Shown here: positions 35,851-45,707 of the stretch, one piece after another
Numbering within the stretch: the stretch's first letter is position 1
How the letters are laid out: the number at the start of each line of letters is the position of its first letter
Source: Enterococcus plantarum
GTDB lineage: Bacteria > Bacillota > Bacilli > Lactobacillales > Enterococcaceae
Direction: 5' to 3'
Length of the DNA stretch: 64,000 bases
NCBI RefSeq assembly: GCF_001730295.1
Contig: NZ_MIKA01000003.1
Span: forward strand, 1 to 64,000
Position numbers and translations under genes: made by a program
The notes under the pieces: generated by a model
Told to the model about the DNA's origin: nothing
The model's input: the letters and a program-made list of their open reading frames with translations, nothing else
Databases searched by the model: none

Positions 35851-37968
35851 ATGAAAAAAATGAGCTTTTTAGATAAATTAAAAAAAGAAAATGAAGAACC
35901 TATGACACAAAAAAGTAAAAAATCACATATTCCGTTCCGATTGAACTTACTATTTTTCGTGATTTTCGGTTTGTTTGTTGCATTGATTGTTCGCTTGGGA
36001 TACCTGCAGATTGCAGAAGGGCAGGAGTATGCACAAAAAGCTGAAGAAAATTCGACTTTAAAAATCAAAAGCAATGCGCCAAGAGGACAGATTTATGATG
36101 CAAAAGGCAATTTATTAGCTGGGAATAAGGCTAATTTGGCTATTACGTATACGCGTGGTAAAAAGGTTCAGACAAAAGACCTAGTACCAATTGCAAACAA
36201 AGTCAATGATTTGATTAATGTACCAGCAGATGAATTGACAGAACGAGACAAAAAAGATTTTTGGTTGGCAAATCCTGAAAATCTAAAAGCCGCACAAAAA
36301 CGCTTGACTGATGCTGACAAAGTAGATGAAAAAGGCAATAAAATCACTGACGAAGGAACATTATATGTTAAAACGGTGGAAAAAGTAACGCCAGAAGAAA
36401 TCAACTTTGATGAGCATACATTACAGGCTGCCACCATTTTTAAACGAATGAATTCTGTAGGTGAGTTGAATACGGCCTTTATTAAAAATGAAGGAGTTAC
36501 GCAAGACGAGATTGCAATAATTGGTGAACATACTTCAGAAATCGCTGGCGTTTCAACCGGAATGGATTGGGATAGAGATTATCCAAGTGATACAGATCTT
36601 AGAAGTCTTTTAGGAAAAGTATCGTCACAAAAGGCTGGATTACCTGCTGAAGAAGCAGATGAGTATATCGCAAAAGGGTATGAATTAAATGACCGAGTAG
36701 GTACTAGCTATTTAGAAAAACAATATGAAGATATTCTTCAAGGTCAAAAAGCAATTTCAGAAGTAACGTTAGACAGCAACGGCAAGATCGTGACACAAAA
36801 ACCTGTGTCAGAAGGTAAAAAAGGTGAAAATTTAAAACTAACGATTGATACGGCTTTTCAAGCGAAAGTTGAGCAAGTTGTAAGAGAACAATATCAACAA
36901 TTATTAGCCACTGGAAATGCGGCCTATTCAGATGGTGCCTATGTCGTTGTGATGAATCCTAAGACGGGGGCTGTGATGGCGATGGTTGCACTGGATCGTG
37001 ATCCAGCAACAAATGAATTGACCTCTAATCCATTAGCTACAATCAATAAAGCATTTGAACCTGGTTCAGTAGTAAAAGGAGCCACGATATCAGCAGGTTA
37101 TGAACAAGGCGTGATCACTGGTAATGATGTGTTGATTGATGAGCCTTTACAAATTTATGGAAGCGAGCAAAAATCGTCTGTCTTTAATAAAGTTCCAGGA
37201 AATCAAATTCCGCTCACCGCAGAACAAGCGTTAGAGTACTCATCGAATGCTTACATGATGAAGCTAGTATTAAAAATGATGAATACAGATTATCAATACA
37301 ATATGAAGCTACCTTATCAAACGGGAGATCCGACTTTATTTAATGTTTTACGTAAAACATTTGGTGAATATGGTATGGGTGTTTCGACAGGAATCGATTT
37401 ACCAGGAGAATCAACAGGGATATCAAATAAGGATTTTGATTCTGATGCAGCGCCAATGCCAGGGCATTTACTCGATTTATCTTTCGGTCAGTATGACACG
37501 TACACAGCAATGCAATTAGCACAATATGCCTCAACAGTAGCAAATGGTGGTACTCGTTATGCGCCACATGTAGTTGAAGGAATTTATGATAACAAGTCTG
37601 ATGGCTCTCTAGGTGAATTGAAAGAGCAAACAAAACCAAAAGAATTAAATAAAGTCGACATCAGTTCTGAACAAATGCAACTCATTCAAAATGGTTTTTA
37701 TGATGTTGTGCACGGGAATGGTGTATTCACCACTGGGAAGTATATGCAAGGAGCAGCACTTGATATTGCGGCTAAAACAGGTACAGCCGAAACAAATGTT
37801 GGAGAACACATTACCGTGAATAGTAACGTAGTAGCTTATGCACCCTATGATGACCCAGAAATCGCGATTAGTGTTGTTTTACCACACTTAACCAGTGAAA
37901 GTACAAGACCTAATCAATCAATGGTTACGGCGATTGTTAATGCCTATGCTGAATACAAAGCACAATAA
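35851..37968 (+). CDS. class B penicillin-binding protein (PBP2B type)
   Basis: 705 residues. A membrane segment (about 31-53) is followed by a PBP dimer domain (APRGQIYDAKGNLLA near 73) and the transpeptidase domain. The serine motif is Ser406-Val-Val-Lys in EPGSVVKGA, with SSN near 465 and KTG in AAKTGTAE near 644. It makes peptide cross-links, probably at the septum. In E. faecalis PBP2B also lies between thrS and rpmG, so identity by synteny is good. An alternative ATG three codons in is possible. Intrinsic cephalosporin tolerance in enterococci involves class B PBPs, but this sequence alone does not show it. Confidence 0.92.
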   Translation: MKKMSFLDKLKKENEEPMTQKSKKSHIPFRLNLLFFVIFGLFVALIVRLGYLQIAEGQEYAQKAEENSTLKIKSNAPRGQIYDAKGNLLAGNKANLAITYTRGKKVQTKDLVPIANKVNDLINVPADELTERDKKDFWLANPENLKAAQKRLTDADKVDEKGNKITDEGTLYVKTVEKVTPEEINFDEHTLQAATIFKRMNSVGELNTAFIKNEGVTQDEIAIIGEHTSEIAGVSTGMDWDRDYPSDTDLRSLLGKVSSQKAGLPAEEADEYIAKGYELNDRVGTSYLEKQYEDILQGQKAISEVTLDSNGKIVTQKPVSEGKKGENLKLTIDTAFQAKVEQVVREQYQQLLATGNAAYSDGAYVVVMNPKTGAVMAMVALDRDPATNELTSNPLATINKAFEPGSVVKGATISAGYEQGVITGNDVLIDEPLQIYGSEQKSSVFNKVPGNQIPLTAEQALEYSSNAYMMKLVLKMMNTDYQYNMKLPYQTGDPTLFNVLRKTFGEYGMGVSTGIDLPGESTGISNKDFDSDAAPMPGHLLDLSFGQYDTYTAMQLAQYASTVANGGTRYAPHVVEGIYDNKSDGSLGELKEQTKPKELNKVDISSEQMQLIQNGFYDVVHGNGVFTTGKYMQGAALDIAAKTGTAETNVGEHITVNSNVVAYAPYDDPEIAISVVLPHLTSESTRPNQSMVTAIVNAYAEYKAQ

Positions 37969-38000
37969 GATTTGTAAAGTAGTTTTCCTTTACAAATTTC
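37969..38000 (+). terminator. hairpin after the PBP gene
   Basis: ATTTGTAAAG pairs with CTTTACAAAT around an 8-base loop, with only a short T run; a weak terminator. Confidence 0.5.
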
Positions 38001-38095
38001 ACTAAAAGGGTAGAAATTCTTGAACAAACATGATATGATATTTTAGGCTAAGAAATATCTTAGAAATATGACATTAGATATAGGAGGGAAAACAC

Positions 38096-38245
38096 ATGCG
38101 CGTAAACATTACTTTAGAATGTACTTCTTGTAAAGAACGTAACTACCTAACAAGCAAAAATAAACGTAACAATCCTGATCGTTTGGAAAAACAAAAATAT
38201 TGCCCACGTGAAAGAAAAGTTACTTTACACCGTGAAACAAAATAA
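38096..38245 (+). CDS. rpmG: 50S ribosomal protein L33
   Basis: 49 residues: [22 protein letters not shown] at the start and [10 protein letters not shown] at the end. The first CxxC zinc pair (CTSC) is present, but the second pair is reduced to one Cys (YCPRERK). This may be a low-zinc type paralogue. GGAGGG lies about 9 bases before the ATG. A terminator follows. Located after the PBP2B gene as in E. faecalis. Confidence 0.94.
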   Translation: MRVNITLECTSCKERNYLTSKNKRNNPDRLEKQKYCPRERKVTLHRETK

Positions 38246-38255
38246 GGTTATAACT

Positions 38256-38300
38256 CGAAACTCTGAGTCCTTGTCGTACATGGATTTGGAGTTTTTTGTT
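38256..38300 (+). terminator. terminator after rpmG
   Basis: AAACTCTGAGTCC pairs with GGATTTGGAGTTT (wobbles) around a loop of about 11 bases; T run at the end. Confidence 0.7.
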
Positions 38301-38480
38301 ACTTTTATAATAAAAATGACATAAAGGAAGAAATTAATCTTTCCTTTCGAGTAAACTTTCATTATACTTTAGAAAAGATGATTTTAGTTATTTAATAGCT
38401 GGTCAAAAAAATCTAAACAATATTGGTTTAATGTCATTTACAACACTAATGTATTACTTGGTTGTTAAAGGAGTTTTTTC

Positions 38481-39416
38481 ATGAAAAAAATGATGGTGAT
38501 AGTTGGTTTATTGTTGATATGTTTACCTTCTATTTGTTACGGAGAAGATACTGGGGAATCTTCTACGAATGAGTCAAGTTTTGATGCTTCACACGAATTG
38601 TCGCATCAATATGCTCGTAAGCAAACGTTAAATGGCAAAACAACAAAGATTAAAAAGAAAAAAGAAGAGATTTATTTGGAGTTTCCTTTTAAAAATAGTC
38701 CATACGTAAGCTTTTCAGAGTTTGTCTTATATGGTCCAACGAATGGATATGCTGGATTTATTGAAACAATATTTTATCGTGACAAGATCAAGATCAGAGA
38801 TATGTATTATGAAAATGATCCAGTTAAAACAGATAAAATCGGTATGTATTCAACGGATTTGTGTTTTACTTCTGAAGAAGGTGTTATTTATCATTACAAA
38901 AATGTGCCCTATTTAGTGAGTAGTGATAAGCCGACAGCCTTTTTTTCGGAGATTAATTTCGATAAAGAAAATAAAAAGATTTCTGGTGAACTTAAGATGC
39001 CAGCTTCTAAAAATACGTATCAAATCGAACTGTTTTACACAGATAATAATGAGTACCATTATCAAGAAACTTCGGTGGATAAAAAAGGCCAATTTAGTAT
39101 TGATTTAAATCGAGAAGGTATCGAAGGTGAAATGTACCTTAGAGCGAGTGATGGATTAGGGAATTATGCGGATGCAAGTGATATTCTAAAAGAAGGAAGT
39201 TCACGTTATCATGTTCAACCAAATGAGTTGAAGACAATTGAAGACAGTTATAAGGTAATCAAAAATAAAAACACTCTTCTAGATTTAGTTGCTAGGATTT
39301 TGGCTCGAGTGTTAAGTGCTATCATTGTCCTCCTTACATTACTGCGTTTAAGGGTTCTTTTAAAGAGGAGAAAGAGACGAAAGAGAAGAAGACGGTTGAG
39401 AAAAAATAGAGAGTAA
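38481..39416 (+). CDS. secreted/membrane protein with basic C-terminal tail, unknown function
   Basis: 311 residues, not recognised. It has a signal peptide (1-22, ending CYG before EDTGE), a Ser/Thr-rich linker and a beta-rich middle part. ISGELKMPASKNTYQIELFYTDNNEYHY near 168-195 looks like an Ig-like or Big-type module. A membrane segment (about 274-292) is followed by a tail with about 15 Arg/Lys. The topology suggests an extracellular domain held by a C-terminal membrane anchor. AAAGGAG precedes the ATG. No terminator or partner gene is evident. It lies about 1.7 kb before a WxL cluster but separated from it by an esterase gene. Confidence 0.75.
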   Translation: MKKMMVIVGLLLICLPSICYGEDTGESSTNESSFDASHELSHQYARKQTLNGKTTKIKKKKEEIYLEFPFKNSPYVSFSEFVLYGPTNGYAGFIETIFYRDKIKIRDMYYENDPVKTDKIGMYSTDLCFTSEEGVIYHYKNVPYLVSSDKPTAFFSEINFDKENKKISGELKMPASKNTYQIELFYTDNNEYHYQETSVDKKGQFSIDLNREGIEGEMYLRASDGLGNYADASDILKEGSSRYHVQPNELKTIEDSYKVIKNKNTLLDLVARILARVLSAIIVLLTLLRLRVLLKRRKRRKRRRRLRKNRE

Positions 39417-39524
39417 TCAACAGTATGGCAGTGAACATTGCTATCAGTAAGACTAAAATTGTAGTGGATTTTAGTTTAAGGTGTATACTTAAAAAAGAAT
39501 AACCTTTTTTAGGGAGAGAATAAG

Positions 39525-40283
39525 ATGAAGATCATTATTAGACATCGGTATATCAAAAAAATTCCAGTCTTGGAAGTTGTTTCAGAAGAAAACAAAAATA
39601 GTATGTTACCGTTAGTTATTTATTATCATGGTTGGCAGTCAGCCAAAGAGCTATCATTGACTCAGGCTAGGAAATTAGCGAAAAAAGGGATTCGTGTGAT
39701 TTTGCCTGATGCGATGAACCACGGTGAACGAAAAACGGGACCGATATCACCGATTCCCTCAGTGACTTTTTGGTCAAGTATTCAATACAATGTCATTGAG
39801 TTTGCGCAATTGGTACGTCATTTTGAGAAACAAGAGTTGATTGAAGATGGAAAGATTGGTGTTGGTGGTGTTTCAATGGGCGGTATAACGACATGTGCTT
39901 TATTGACCCAGCATCCAGAAATTAAAACAGCAGCTTGCATGATGGGGACGCCAGCCCCACAAAAGTATATTGAACGTGTAATGGAACGAGCGTCTGAAAT
40001 GGAATTTTTCGTTCCTAAAGATTTGCCTTTGTTACTTAGTTGGGTAGCAAATTATGATCTTTCAATGGCTCCTGAAACATTGGCAGAGCGTCCAGTTTTA
40101 TTTTGGCATGGCACGAAAGATCCTAAAATCCCATATGAAGACGTGGCTGATTTTTATCAAATGATCGAAGATAAACCTTATGCTAAAGAGAGCAAGTTTA
40201 TGACAGGTGAAGGTGAGGGACATTTAGTTAAAGGTGAAATGATGGATGTTGTTGCTGATTTTTTCGAAAAGGAACTAACTTGA
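39525..40283 (+). CDS. alpha/beta hydrolase (YitV-like esterase)
   Basis: 252 residues. The oxyanion region IYYHGWQSAKE is near 32, the nucleophile elbow GGVSMGG holds Ser117, the acid is probably Asp in HGTKDPKIPYED near 205, and His is in GEGHLVKGE near 232. It matches the esterase group that includes B. subtilis YitV. Cytoplasmic, no signal peptide; natural substrate unknown. GGGAGAG precedes the ATG. A hairpin follows at 40369-40414. Confidence 0.85.
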   Translation: MKIIIRHRYIKKIPVLEVVSEENKNSMLPLVIYYHGWQSAKELSLTQARKLAKKGIRVILPDAMNHGERKTGPISPIPSVTFWSSIQYNVIEFAQLVRHFEKQELIEDGKIGVGGVSMGGITTCALLTQHPEIKTAACMMGTPAPQKYIERVMERASEMEFFVPKDLPLLLSWVANYDLSMAPETLAERPVLFWHGTKDPKIPYEDVADFYQMIEDKPYAKESKFMTGEGEGHLVKGEMMDVVADFFEKELT

Positions 40284-41120
40284 TGAAAGGTATAAACCTT
40301 AGCAGCAAGTCAATCGCTTGTGTTTAGGAATGATGATTGTTTCATTTAGGCATGGTTAATAGGTTGCTGAATCAGCTCCATAAAATAATTTCTAATTTTT
40401 TATGGAGCTGATTCAAATAAATTTCAATAAACTAATTTTTACTAAACTATATTAAAAGAGAACGGTTGAGATAGGAATGGCTCCTATTCCAACCGTTTAT
40501 TTACTATTTTGTGAATAATTGAAGAGTCAGAGCTGTTCTTAAAATGAAGGTCCTTGATCTTTAAAAAAAGCACAGTTGTCGAGTGTTTACCTAGAATCTT
40601 TGTACGATGAGGATAACGTTCAAAACGAACCACAATATTTAGGTTTACATTCCTTAACTCAGAATGTAAGTATTTTCTCATACTCCACAATGTAGTAAGG
40701 TATCTTAATTCAATTTTAATATAGAAAAAATAAGCTAACAAGACGGTGCTTTTTGTGAGAAATTTAAAATAATGAAAGAAATTTCCCAGGAAAATGAATG
40801 TTATTTTATTTACTTAAAAAATCAGTTTGTAGTCTATAAATAAGGCTGTATTTGATGCTTCTGGTTTATCTATTTAAAAAAATCGAGGATATTCAAAGGA
40901 AATCAGCTGAATAGTTTTTGATTCTTACTAATAAAAAACAAGCACTTTACACGATATTTCAAGAAAATAATAACGTTGTGTAATTTTAACGATTTAAATA
41001 TATTTTTAGACAAAAATTAAATTAAAATATTTGAAATATTATTATATAGATAGTATTATTCAATTTAATCATGTATTACTTATTTGTCCATAAGAGTTAA
41101 TCTAGAAAAAGGAGGCAATT
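40284..41120. other. 837-base gap without a supportable gene
   Basis: It contains a hairpin AATCAGCTCCATAAAA with its complement (40369-40414), probably the terminator of the esterase gene. A second 16-bp stem AACGGTTGAGATAGGA/TCCTATTCCAACCGTT (about 40461-40498) could work in both directions. The rest is about 75-80 % AT. A minus-strand frame of 85 codons (40484-40741) starts at TTG and has no family signature; I do not call it. The last 200 bases presumably hold the promoter of the WxL cluster, but no clear -35/-10 pair stands out. Confidence 0.5.
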
Positions 41121-43319
41121 ATGAAAAAGCGTTATAGTTTTGTTATTACGTTAGTGGGTACTACAGTTTTATTTTTAGCTGCAGTTATCCCAAGTTCACT
41201 GACAATTTTTGGGGATAATGGTCAGTATGAAGTGAAAGCTGCTGAGTCAGTAAATGCGACAGATTTTGTGGATGTCAGTATCTTAAAAGGAACACAATTA
41301 TCTTCCAATAATGGAACCGTTATCAACAATGGTGTTAAGTTGGAGAAAAATGCAGATTCTACATATGACTTAGATCTTTCGTTTCAAGGAACCGCAATTG
41401 CGGATGTCGGTTTAGTATCACCGAAGGTTATTGTTTTTGCGATTCCAGAGGAGTTACATGGGAAAATGGATGGACCGATTTTGATTAATACTAATGCCAA
41501 GTTGCTTCCAATCGTGCCTGGAGATGTTCCAGTAGTCAAAGATTTAGTTTTAAAAGTAGGTGGACTTGTAACGAGACTGCTTGGGTTGGCGAAACCTTTA
41601 GGCTTACAACTTGATTCATTAGAAAAGGCGTTTGAAGGGCTTAACTCTCTTCAAGATTTGGGTAGCTACGAAGCGACAGTTGAAGGGAAATTGTCACCAG
41701 ATGGTAATTATGTGATGGTCGATTTCACTGATGGATTAGGCCAATATGTTCGTACAACGTATGCAAAGTTATTTGAGCCGCTGAAAGAAGCAGTTGCTGG
41801 ATTAAAATTTACTGGTCTTTTGGCTATATTGAATCCAGTTCTGGAGTTACTAAAACCTGCCGTTAATGGTTTGCTTGATCTTGTAGGGCAAATTGCTAAT
41901 GGAACATCGGATGTGTTGACTCAAGCATTGCAGGCTAATGTACTTGGTGATGTTACGTTTAATTTTTCTACGAAAGTTTCTGATGTAGTTGCTGAAAAAG
42001 CAAAGGTGACTGCTATGGCAGTTAATAAACCAGTGATTGATGTAGCGTTATTGAATACGATCCATGCAAATGGAGATGAGATCAATTTATATTTCGATAA
42101 AGTAGAGGAAGATTCTTTAACAAATTATTCCGTTGCAAAACCTAATGTCGAGGATATTTTAGAAGGTGTAGACAGTCTTAAAGGAAGCGTAGCAATAGCG
42201 CAACCTGTACCGGAGGGTGTGACATTTAAGGTAAACGTTGAATTGCCCAATGGCTCAAGGTTGATGGGTCCTATTGATGAAAAAGGTACTTTCACGATTC
42301 CATTTGGCTCCTATCAACCACAACGTAATGATCAAATAAAAGTGGTGATTGAAGCAAGTAATGAAAAACAGACCAAAGTCAGTGAACAAGAGATCAAACA
42401 AGTGATAGAAGATTCGTTTATACATTATGTAGTTCCAAAACCAGTACTTGATGATGTGCTAGAAGGTGTAACTAGCCTTAGTGGTAGGGTCGATCTGGCT
42501 TCACCTGTACCAAATGGGGTGACTTTTAAAGCTAGAGTGACATTACCTGATGGGACTACCGTGAGTAGTTCAATCAATGAGGAGGGGAACTTTACAATCC
42601 CGTTTGACAAGTATCAGGCTCAAGGGAATGATCTACTGAACGTAGTGGTTGAAATGAGTGATGGGAAACGCATAAATGTTAGTGAACCAGAAATCCTACA
42701 AGTAATCATTGATCCTTTGAAGAACTATCAAGTTCCAAAACCACAGGTCAAAAGTGTAAATGAAGGAAGTAAGGAGCTTAAAGGTTCCGTCACATTAACG
42801 AATGTTCCAATTGGGACTGAACTATTTATGCAAGCTCAATTCGCTGATGGTTCTATAAAAAGGGTAGCTCTTGAAAATGATGGAACTTTTTCAATCCCAG
42901 TAGCTGATAAAAAACTGAAAGAAGGCGATCCGATAAGAGTAGTAACCATTGCAGAACATGCTCAATCGTTAAAAGGGAAAGAAAGTGACAGCATTGTTTT
43001 TGCAGTAGGGAAGAGTCCATCTTTAGAAGGTTATGTTGTTCCGACACCAGTTGTAGCGCCTATTTTCGTTGGTGATGTAATAATCAAAGGAAGCGTTAAG
43101 ATCATGAATCCTCCTGAAGGAACTCAATTTAGAGTTAGAGTGAGGTTCCCAGGAAATAGTTATGAAGAAGTACTAGTTAATGATGACGGTCTATTTTCAC
43201 TAGATATTTCTGGTCGCCAGTTAACAGTCGGTACAGCAATCACCTTTAGCACGGTAGCAACACTTGGGACTGAGACAGCATCAAGTGGTAGAATCATTGT
43301 TTCTGTCGGTGCCAAATAA
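41121..43319 (+). CDS. WxL-cluster repeat adhesin-like surface protein
   Basis: 732 residues. The signal peptide ends near 39-40 (VKA before AES). An N-terminal adhesive-type domain (about 45-330) rich in short hydrophobic and polar strands is followed by four Ig-like repeats of about 100 residues starting near 335, 435, 535 and 637. Each begins YxVxKPxV or similar and contains LKGSV and GTFTIPF-type strands. There is no LPXTG motif and no WxL pair, so surface retention probably depends on the partner proteins downstream. GGAGG precedes the ATG. Ligand unknown. Confidence 0.85.
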   Translation: MKKRYSFVITLVGTTVLFLAAVIPSSLTIFGDNGQYEVKAAESVNATDFVDVSILKGTQLSSNNGTVINNGVKLEKNADSTYDLDLSFQGTAIADVGLVSPKVIVFAIPEELHGKMDGPILINTNAKLLPIVPGDVPVVKDLVLKVGGLVTRLLGLAKPLGLQLDSLEKAFEGLNSLQDLGSYEATVEGKLSPDGNYVMVDFTDGLGQYVRTTYAKLFEPLKEAVAGLKFTGLLAILNPVLELLKPAVNGLLDLVGQIANGTSDVLTQALQANVLGDVTFNFSTKVSDVVAEKAKVTAMAVNKPVIDVALLNTIHANGDEINLYFDKVEEDSLTNYSVAKPNVEDILEGVDSLKGSVAIAQPVPEGVTFKVNVELPNGSRLMGPIDEKGTFTIPFGSYQPQRNDQIKVVIEASNEKQTKVSEQEIKQVIEDSFIHYVVPKPVLDDVLEGVTSLSGRVDLASPVPNGVTFKARVTLPDGTTVSSSINEEGNFTIPFDKYQAQGNDLLNVVVEMSDGKRINVSEPEILQVIIDPLKNYQVPKPQVKSVNEGSKELKGSVTLTNVPIGTELFMQAQFADGSIKRVALENDGTFSIPVADKKLKEGDPIRVVTIAEHAQSLKGKESDSIVFAVGKSPSLEGYVVPTPVVAPIFVGDVIIKGSVKIMNPPEGTQFRVRVRFPGNSYEEVLVNDDGLFSLDISGRQLTVGTAITFSTVATLGTETASSGRIIVSVGAK

Positions 43320-43353
43320 CTATAAGTTTACTAATAAAGAGAGGGTGTACAAA

Positions 43354-43935
43354 ATGAAGAGTTCAACCGTTTTATTGTTATCAGTCGTTTTTGGTACATT
43401 ATTTTTAGGTCAATCTGCTTCAGCTGCTGATATTAATAAGGCTACTGATGTGGATGTTACGTTCACACCAGGCGCTTTAACATTGGAGGCTGTTTCTACA
43501 ATCAGCTATGCGTCACAAACGATTTCAGTCGATGATGCTTCATATATTCCCACAAATCCTGAAGCAATCACTGTTGTTGTTTCAGATGCTAGAGGAACAA
43601 ATGCCGGATGGAAACTAAGCGGGAAATTAAATGGATTTAAAGACAGCTCCGCTGCAGCTTCTTTACCGAATGCCAGTTTGAATTTTAAAAATACACAAGT
43701 AGGAACCAATAGTGAGGCGGACGCACCAACACCTGTTAATACAGTCAAGTTAGCGAGTGGAGCTACTACGGCAACACCATTCGCAACAGCCGCAACAGGA
43801 GCAGGTGCTGGAACTTGGACCTTTACATGGCCAGATGCTGAAAGTAAAGGTGTGACACTTGATGTGCCTGCCGCAATGGCAACGCTTGGGAAACATACAT
43901 CTACGATCGATTGGACATTGGCCGATGCGCCATAG
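43354..43935 (+). CDS. WxL-domain surface protein
   Basis: 193 residues from the ATG at 43354 with GAGAGGGTG upstream. The signal peptide ends ASA before ADINKA (residue 24). The two WxL signatures are Trp86-Lys-Leu in NAGWKLSG and Trp187-Thr-Leu at the very C-terminus (STIDWTLADAP). The domain binds peptidoglycan non-covalently. It lies 34 bases after the adhesin gene and before the DUF916/DUF3324 gene, the usual WxL gene set. Confidence 0.93.
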   Translation: MKSSTVLLLSVVFGTLFLGQSASAADINKATDVDVTFTPGALTLEAVSTISYASQTISVDDASYIPTNPEAITVVVSDARGTNAGWKLSGKLNGFKDSSAAASLPNASLNFKNTQVGTNSEADAPTPVNTVKLASGATTATPFATAATGAGAGTWTFTWPDAESKGVTLDVPAAMATLGKHTSTIDWTLADAP

Positions 43936-43955
43936 AATCAAAGGATGATTTTGAG

Positions 43956-43994
43956 AGAGTGGGATGAGCATCCGTTTATTCCACTCTTTTTTTC
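43956..43994 (+). terminator. intra-cluster terminator after the WxL gene
   Basis: AGAGTGGGAT pairs with the region ending CCACTCT (about 15-base loop) followed by seven T residues. The arm matches the window's mosaic 3'-end repeat. It should lower expression of the membrane protein gene relative to the WxL protein. Confidence 0.75.
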
Positions 43995-44020
43995 TGATGA
44001 ACATGGAAGGAGTGGCTTAA

Positions 44021-45061
44021 ATGTGTGATTTTTTTGGGTTAAAAGGGAGTACTATCTTATTTTCTATTGGATTTATTTTTTTATTTAGTGTTTTGAATGT
44101 AAAAACAGTTTTAGCACAAACTGATAGCAGAGAGACAAATAGCTTTTATGTGCAAGCGGTCATTCCGCAAAATCAAGTCGATATCAATAAATCTTATTTT
44201 GATTTGAAAATGCTGCCGGAAGAAGAGCAAGAATTACACGTTAAATTAGTGAATCCAGAAGATTCACCTATTTCTATTTCTATCAATGCCATAAATGCAA
44301 CGACAACGGAAGAAGGAATGATCGATTATACAGTAAAAGGGATCCAGGATGAAACATTGGCATATCCTTTTGAATCTCTGATCAAGGTTTTAGAAACGAC
44401 GATGTCCTTACAACCTTATGAAACAAAGATTGCTCATTTTCATTTGAAGATGCCAAAAGAAAGATATGATGGTGTGATTGCAGGAGGACTGCGTTTTACC
44501 AAAAATTCAGTTGAAAGTGAAACTAAAAGTAAAGAGGTGGCAGTTCAACAGCGATTCCATTATGTATTGGGTGTAGTCTTAAAAGAGACAGATACTTCGG
44601 TTTTGCCTGATTATGAAATAGATACAGTAGAAGTTGCCAAATCCAAACAAGGGAAGAAAATAGCCGTGATCCATTCGATTCGTAATGTAAATGCAGCGAT
44701 TTCAAAGAAAATGGCTCTAAAATTTATTATTCGAAAAAAAGGGGATGAGACAGCGCTAATCAAGTATGAAAAAGAGGCGCTAGAAATGGCGCCGAATTCC
44801 ATGATGGATTTTCCAGTACCTATCAAAAGACAGTTGCGGCCTGGGACATATATCAGTCAAACACAAATCAATCAAGATGGGAAAAAATGGGCATTTGAGA
44901 ATGAATTTCAGATTACAAGAGGACAAGCGAAGAGAATCAAAGAAGAAAATGAAGAAACGAAAATTGTGAGCAAGGTTCCGATTTGGTTGATTTTAGTGAT
45001 TATTCTGTTGGTTTTATTGGTAGTGATTCAGACGTATAGTTTGTGGCGAAGGAAAAAATGA
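44021..45061 (+). CDS. DUF916/DUF3324 WxL-interacting membrane protein
   Basis: 346 residues. A signal segment (1-32, ending VLAQ), a DUF916-type N-terminal domain (SFYVQAVIPQNQVDINKSYFDLKM near 43-66) and a DUF3324-type domain (about 165-290) are present. A C-terminal membrane segment (VPIWLILVIILLVLLVVIQTY, about 319-339) precedes a short basic tail. Such proteins bind both WxL proteins and peptidoglycan and tether the complex. GAAGGAG precedes the ATG. Last gene of the cluster. Confidence 0.92.
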   Translation: MCDFFGLKGSTILFSIGFIFLFSVLNVKTVLAQTDSRETNSFYVQAVIPQNQVDINKSYFDLKMLPEEEQELHVKLVNPEDSPISISINAINATTTEEGMIDYTVKGIQDETLAYPFESLIKVLETTMSLQPYETKIAHFHLKMPKERYDGVIAGGLRFTKNSVESETKSKEVAVQQRFHYVLGVVLKETDTSVLPDYEIDTVEVAKSKQGKKIAVIHSIRNVNAAISKKMALKFIIRKKGDETALIKYEKEALEMAPNSMMDFPVPIKRQLRPGTYISQTQINQDGKKWAFENEFQITRGQAKRIKEENEETKIVSKVPIWLILVIILLVLLVVIQTYSLWRRKK

Positions 45062-45257
45062 GTGAACTAGATAGAATCCCTATTTTCTGCAAGGATAATG
45101 AGTAAGGATTTTTATTTGAACTTCTATATTGATTTCCATCTATCCTCGATAGAATGAGTTACTATAACGCTTAAAATCAATTAGTTACTTTATTGTTCCT
45201 TTGTTTTTGCTATAATAAGTAAAAAAAGATAGAGGTGCAAGAAAGGATCTATAAAAA

Positions 45258-45659
45258 ATGAAAAAAGCGATAATTAGTAAAACAGTGAATTTATTAGATG
45301 GAGGTTGTAATGCTTGCGGAATTATTGAAGATGAAAATTATACTCTGACGATAGATGAGCAAGCAATTTCTTTAGAAGCATTGACGGTCAATTCTTTAGT
45401 ATCAGCGATTGCACTAAAAAATGGATTTAAACGGGAATATCAGATGGATGTAATCGATGATTATACGTTATATAAAAAAGAAGAGTATCAAGTTACGCTT
45501 AAAGAAGAATATGATTTTTTGACGTATTCAACTGATTCTGTAAAAATTGAAACAAAAGATCAAATCATCGTTGAAACAAAATTAGTGAAGAAAGTAAATG
45601 ATATTTTAGGAACCATTTTTAAAGTAGAAGAATTAGAATTTTGTTTTAAAATGACCTAA
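45258..45659 (+). CDS. hypothetical protein, 133 residues
   Basis: Not recognised. A small, probably cytoplasmic protein without signal or membrane segment. It has a Cys-Asn-Ala-Cys motif (LDGGCNACGIIED, about 12-24) and otherwise charged, beta-rich sequence with many Glu/Lys/Tyr. A further Cys lies near the C-terminus. A poor AAAGGAT site precedes the ATG. It has its own probable promoter (TATAAT-like TATAATAAG near 45212) and ends in a terminator shared with the converging gene. Confidence 0.6.
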   Translation: MKKAIISKTVNLLDGGCNACGIIEDENYTLTIDEQAISLEALTVNSLVSAIALKNGFKREYQMDVIDDYTLYKKEEYQVTLKEEYDFLTYSTDSVKIETKDQIIVETKLVKKVNDILGTIFKVEELEFCFKMT

Positions 45660-45707
45660 ATGTATCAATTTAGCAATTTAGCAATTTATTAAAATATCAA
45701 GTATATA

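Noticed and set aside
40484-40741. 85-codon minus-strand gene
   Set aside because: TTG start, no convincing ribosome site, no family signature, very AT-rich; possibly a remnant but not supportable.
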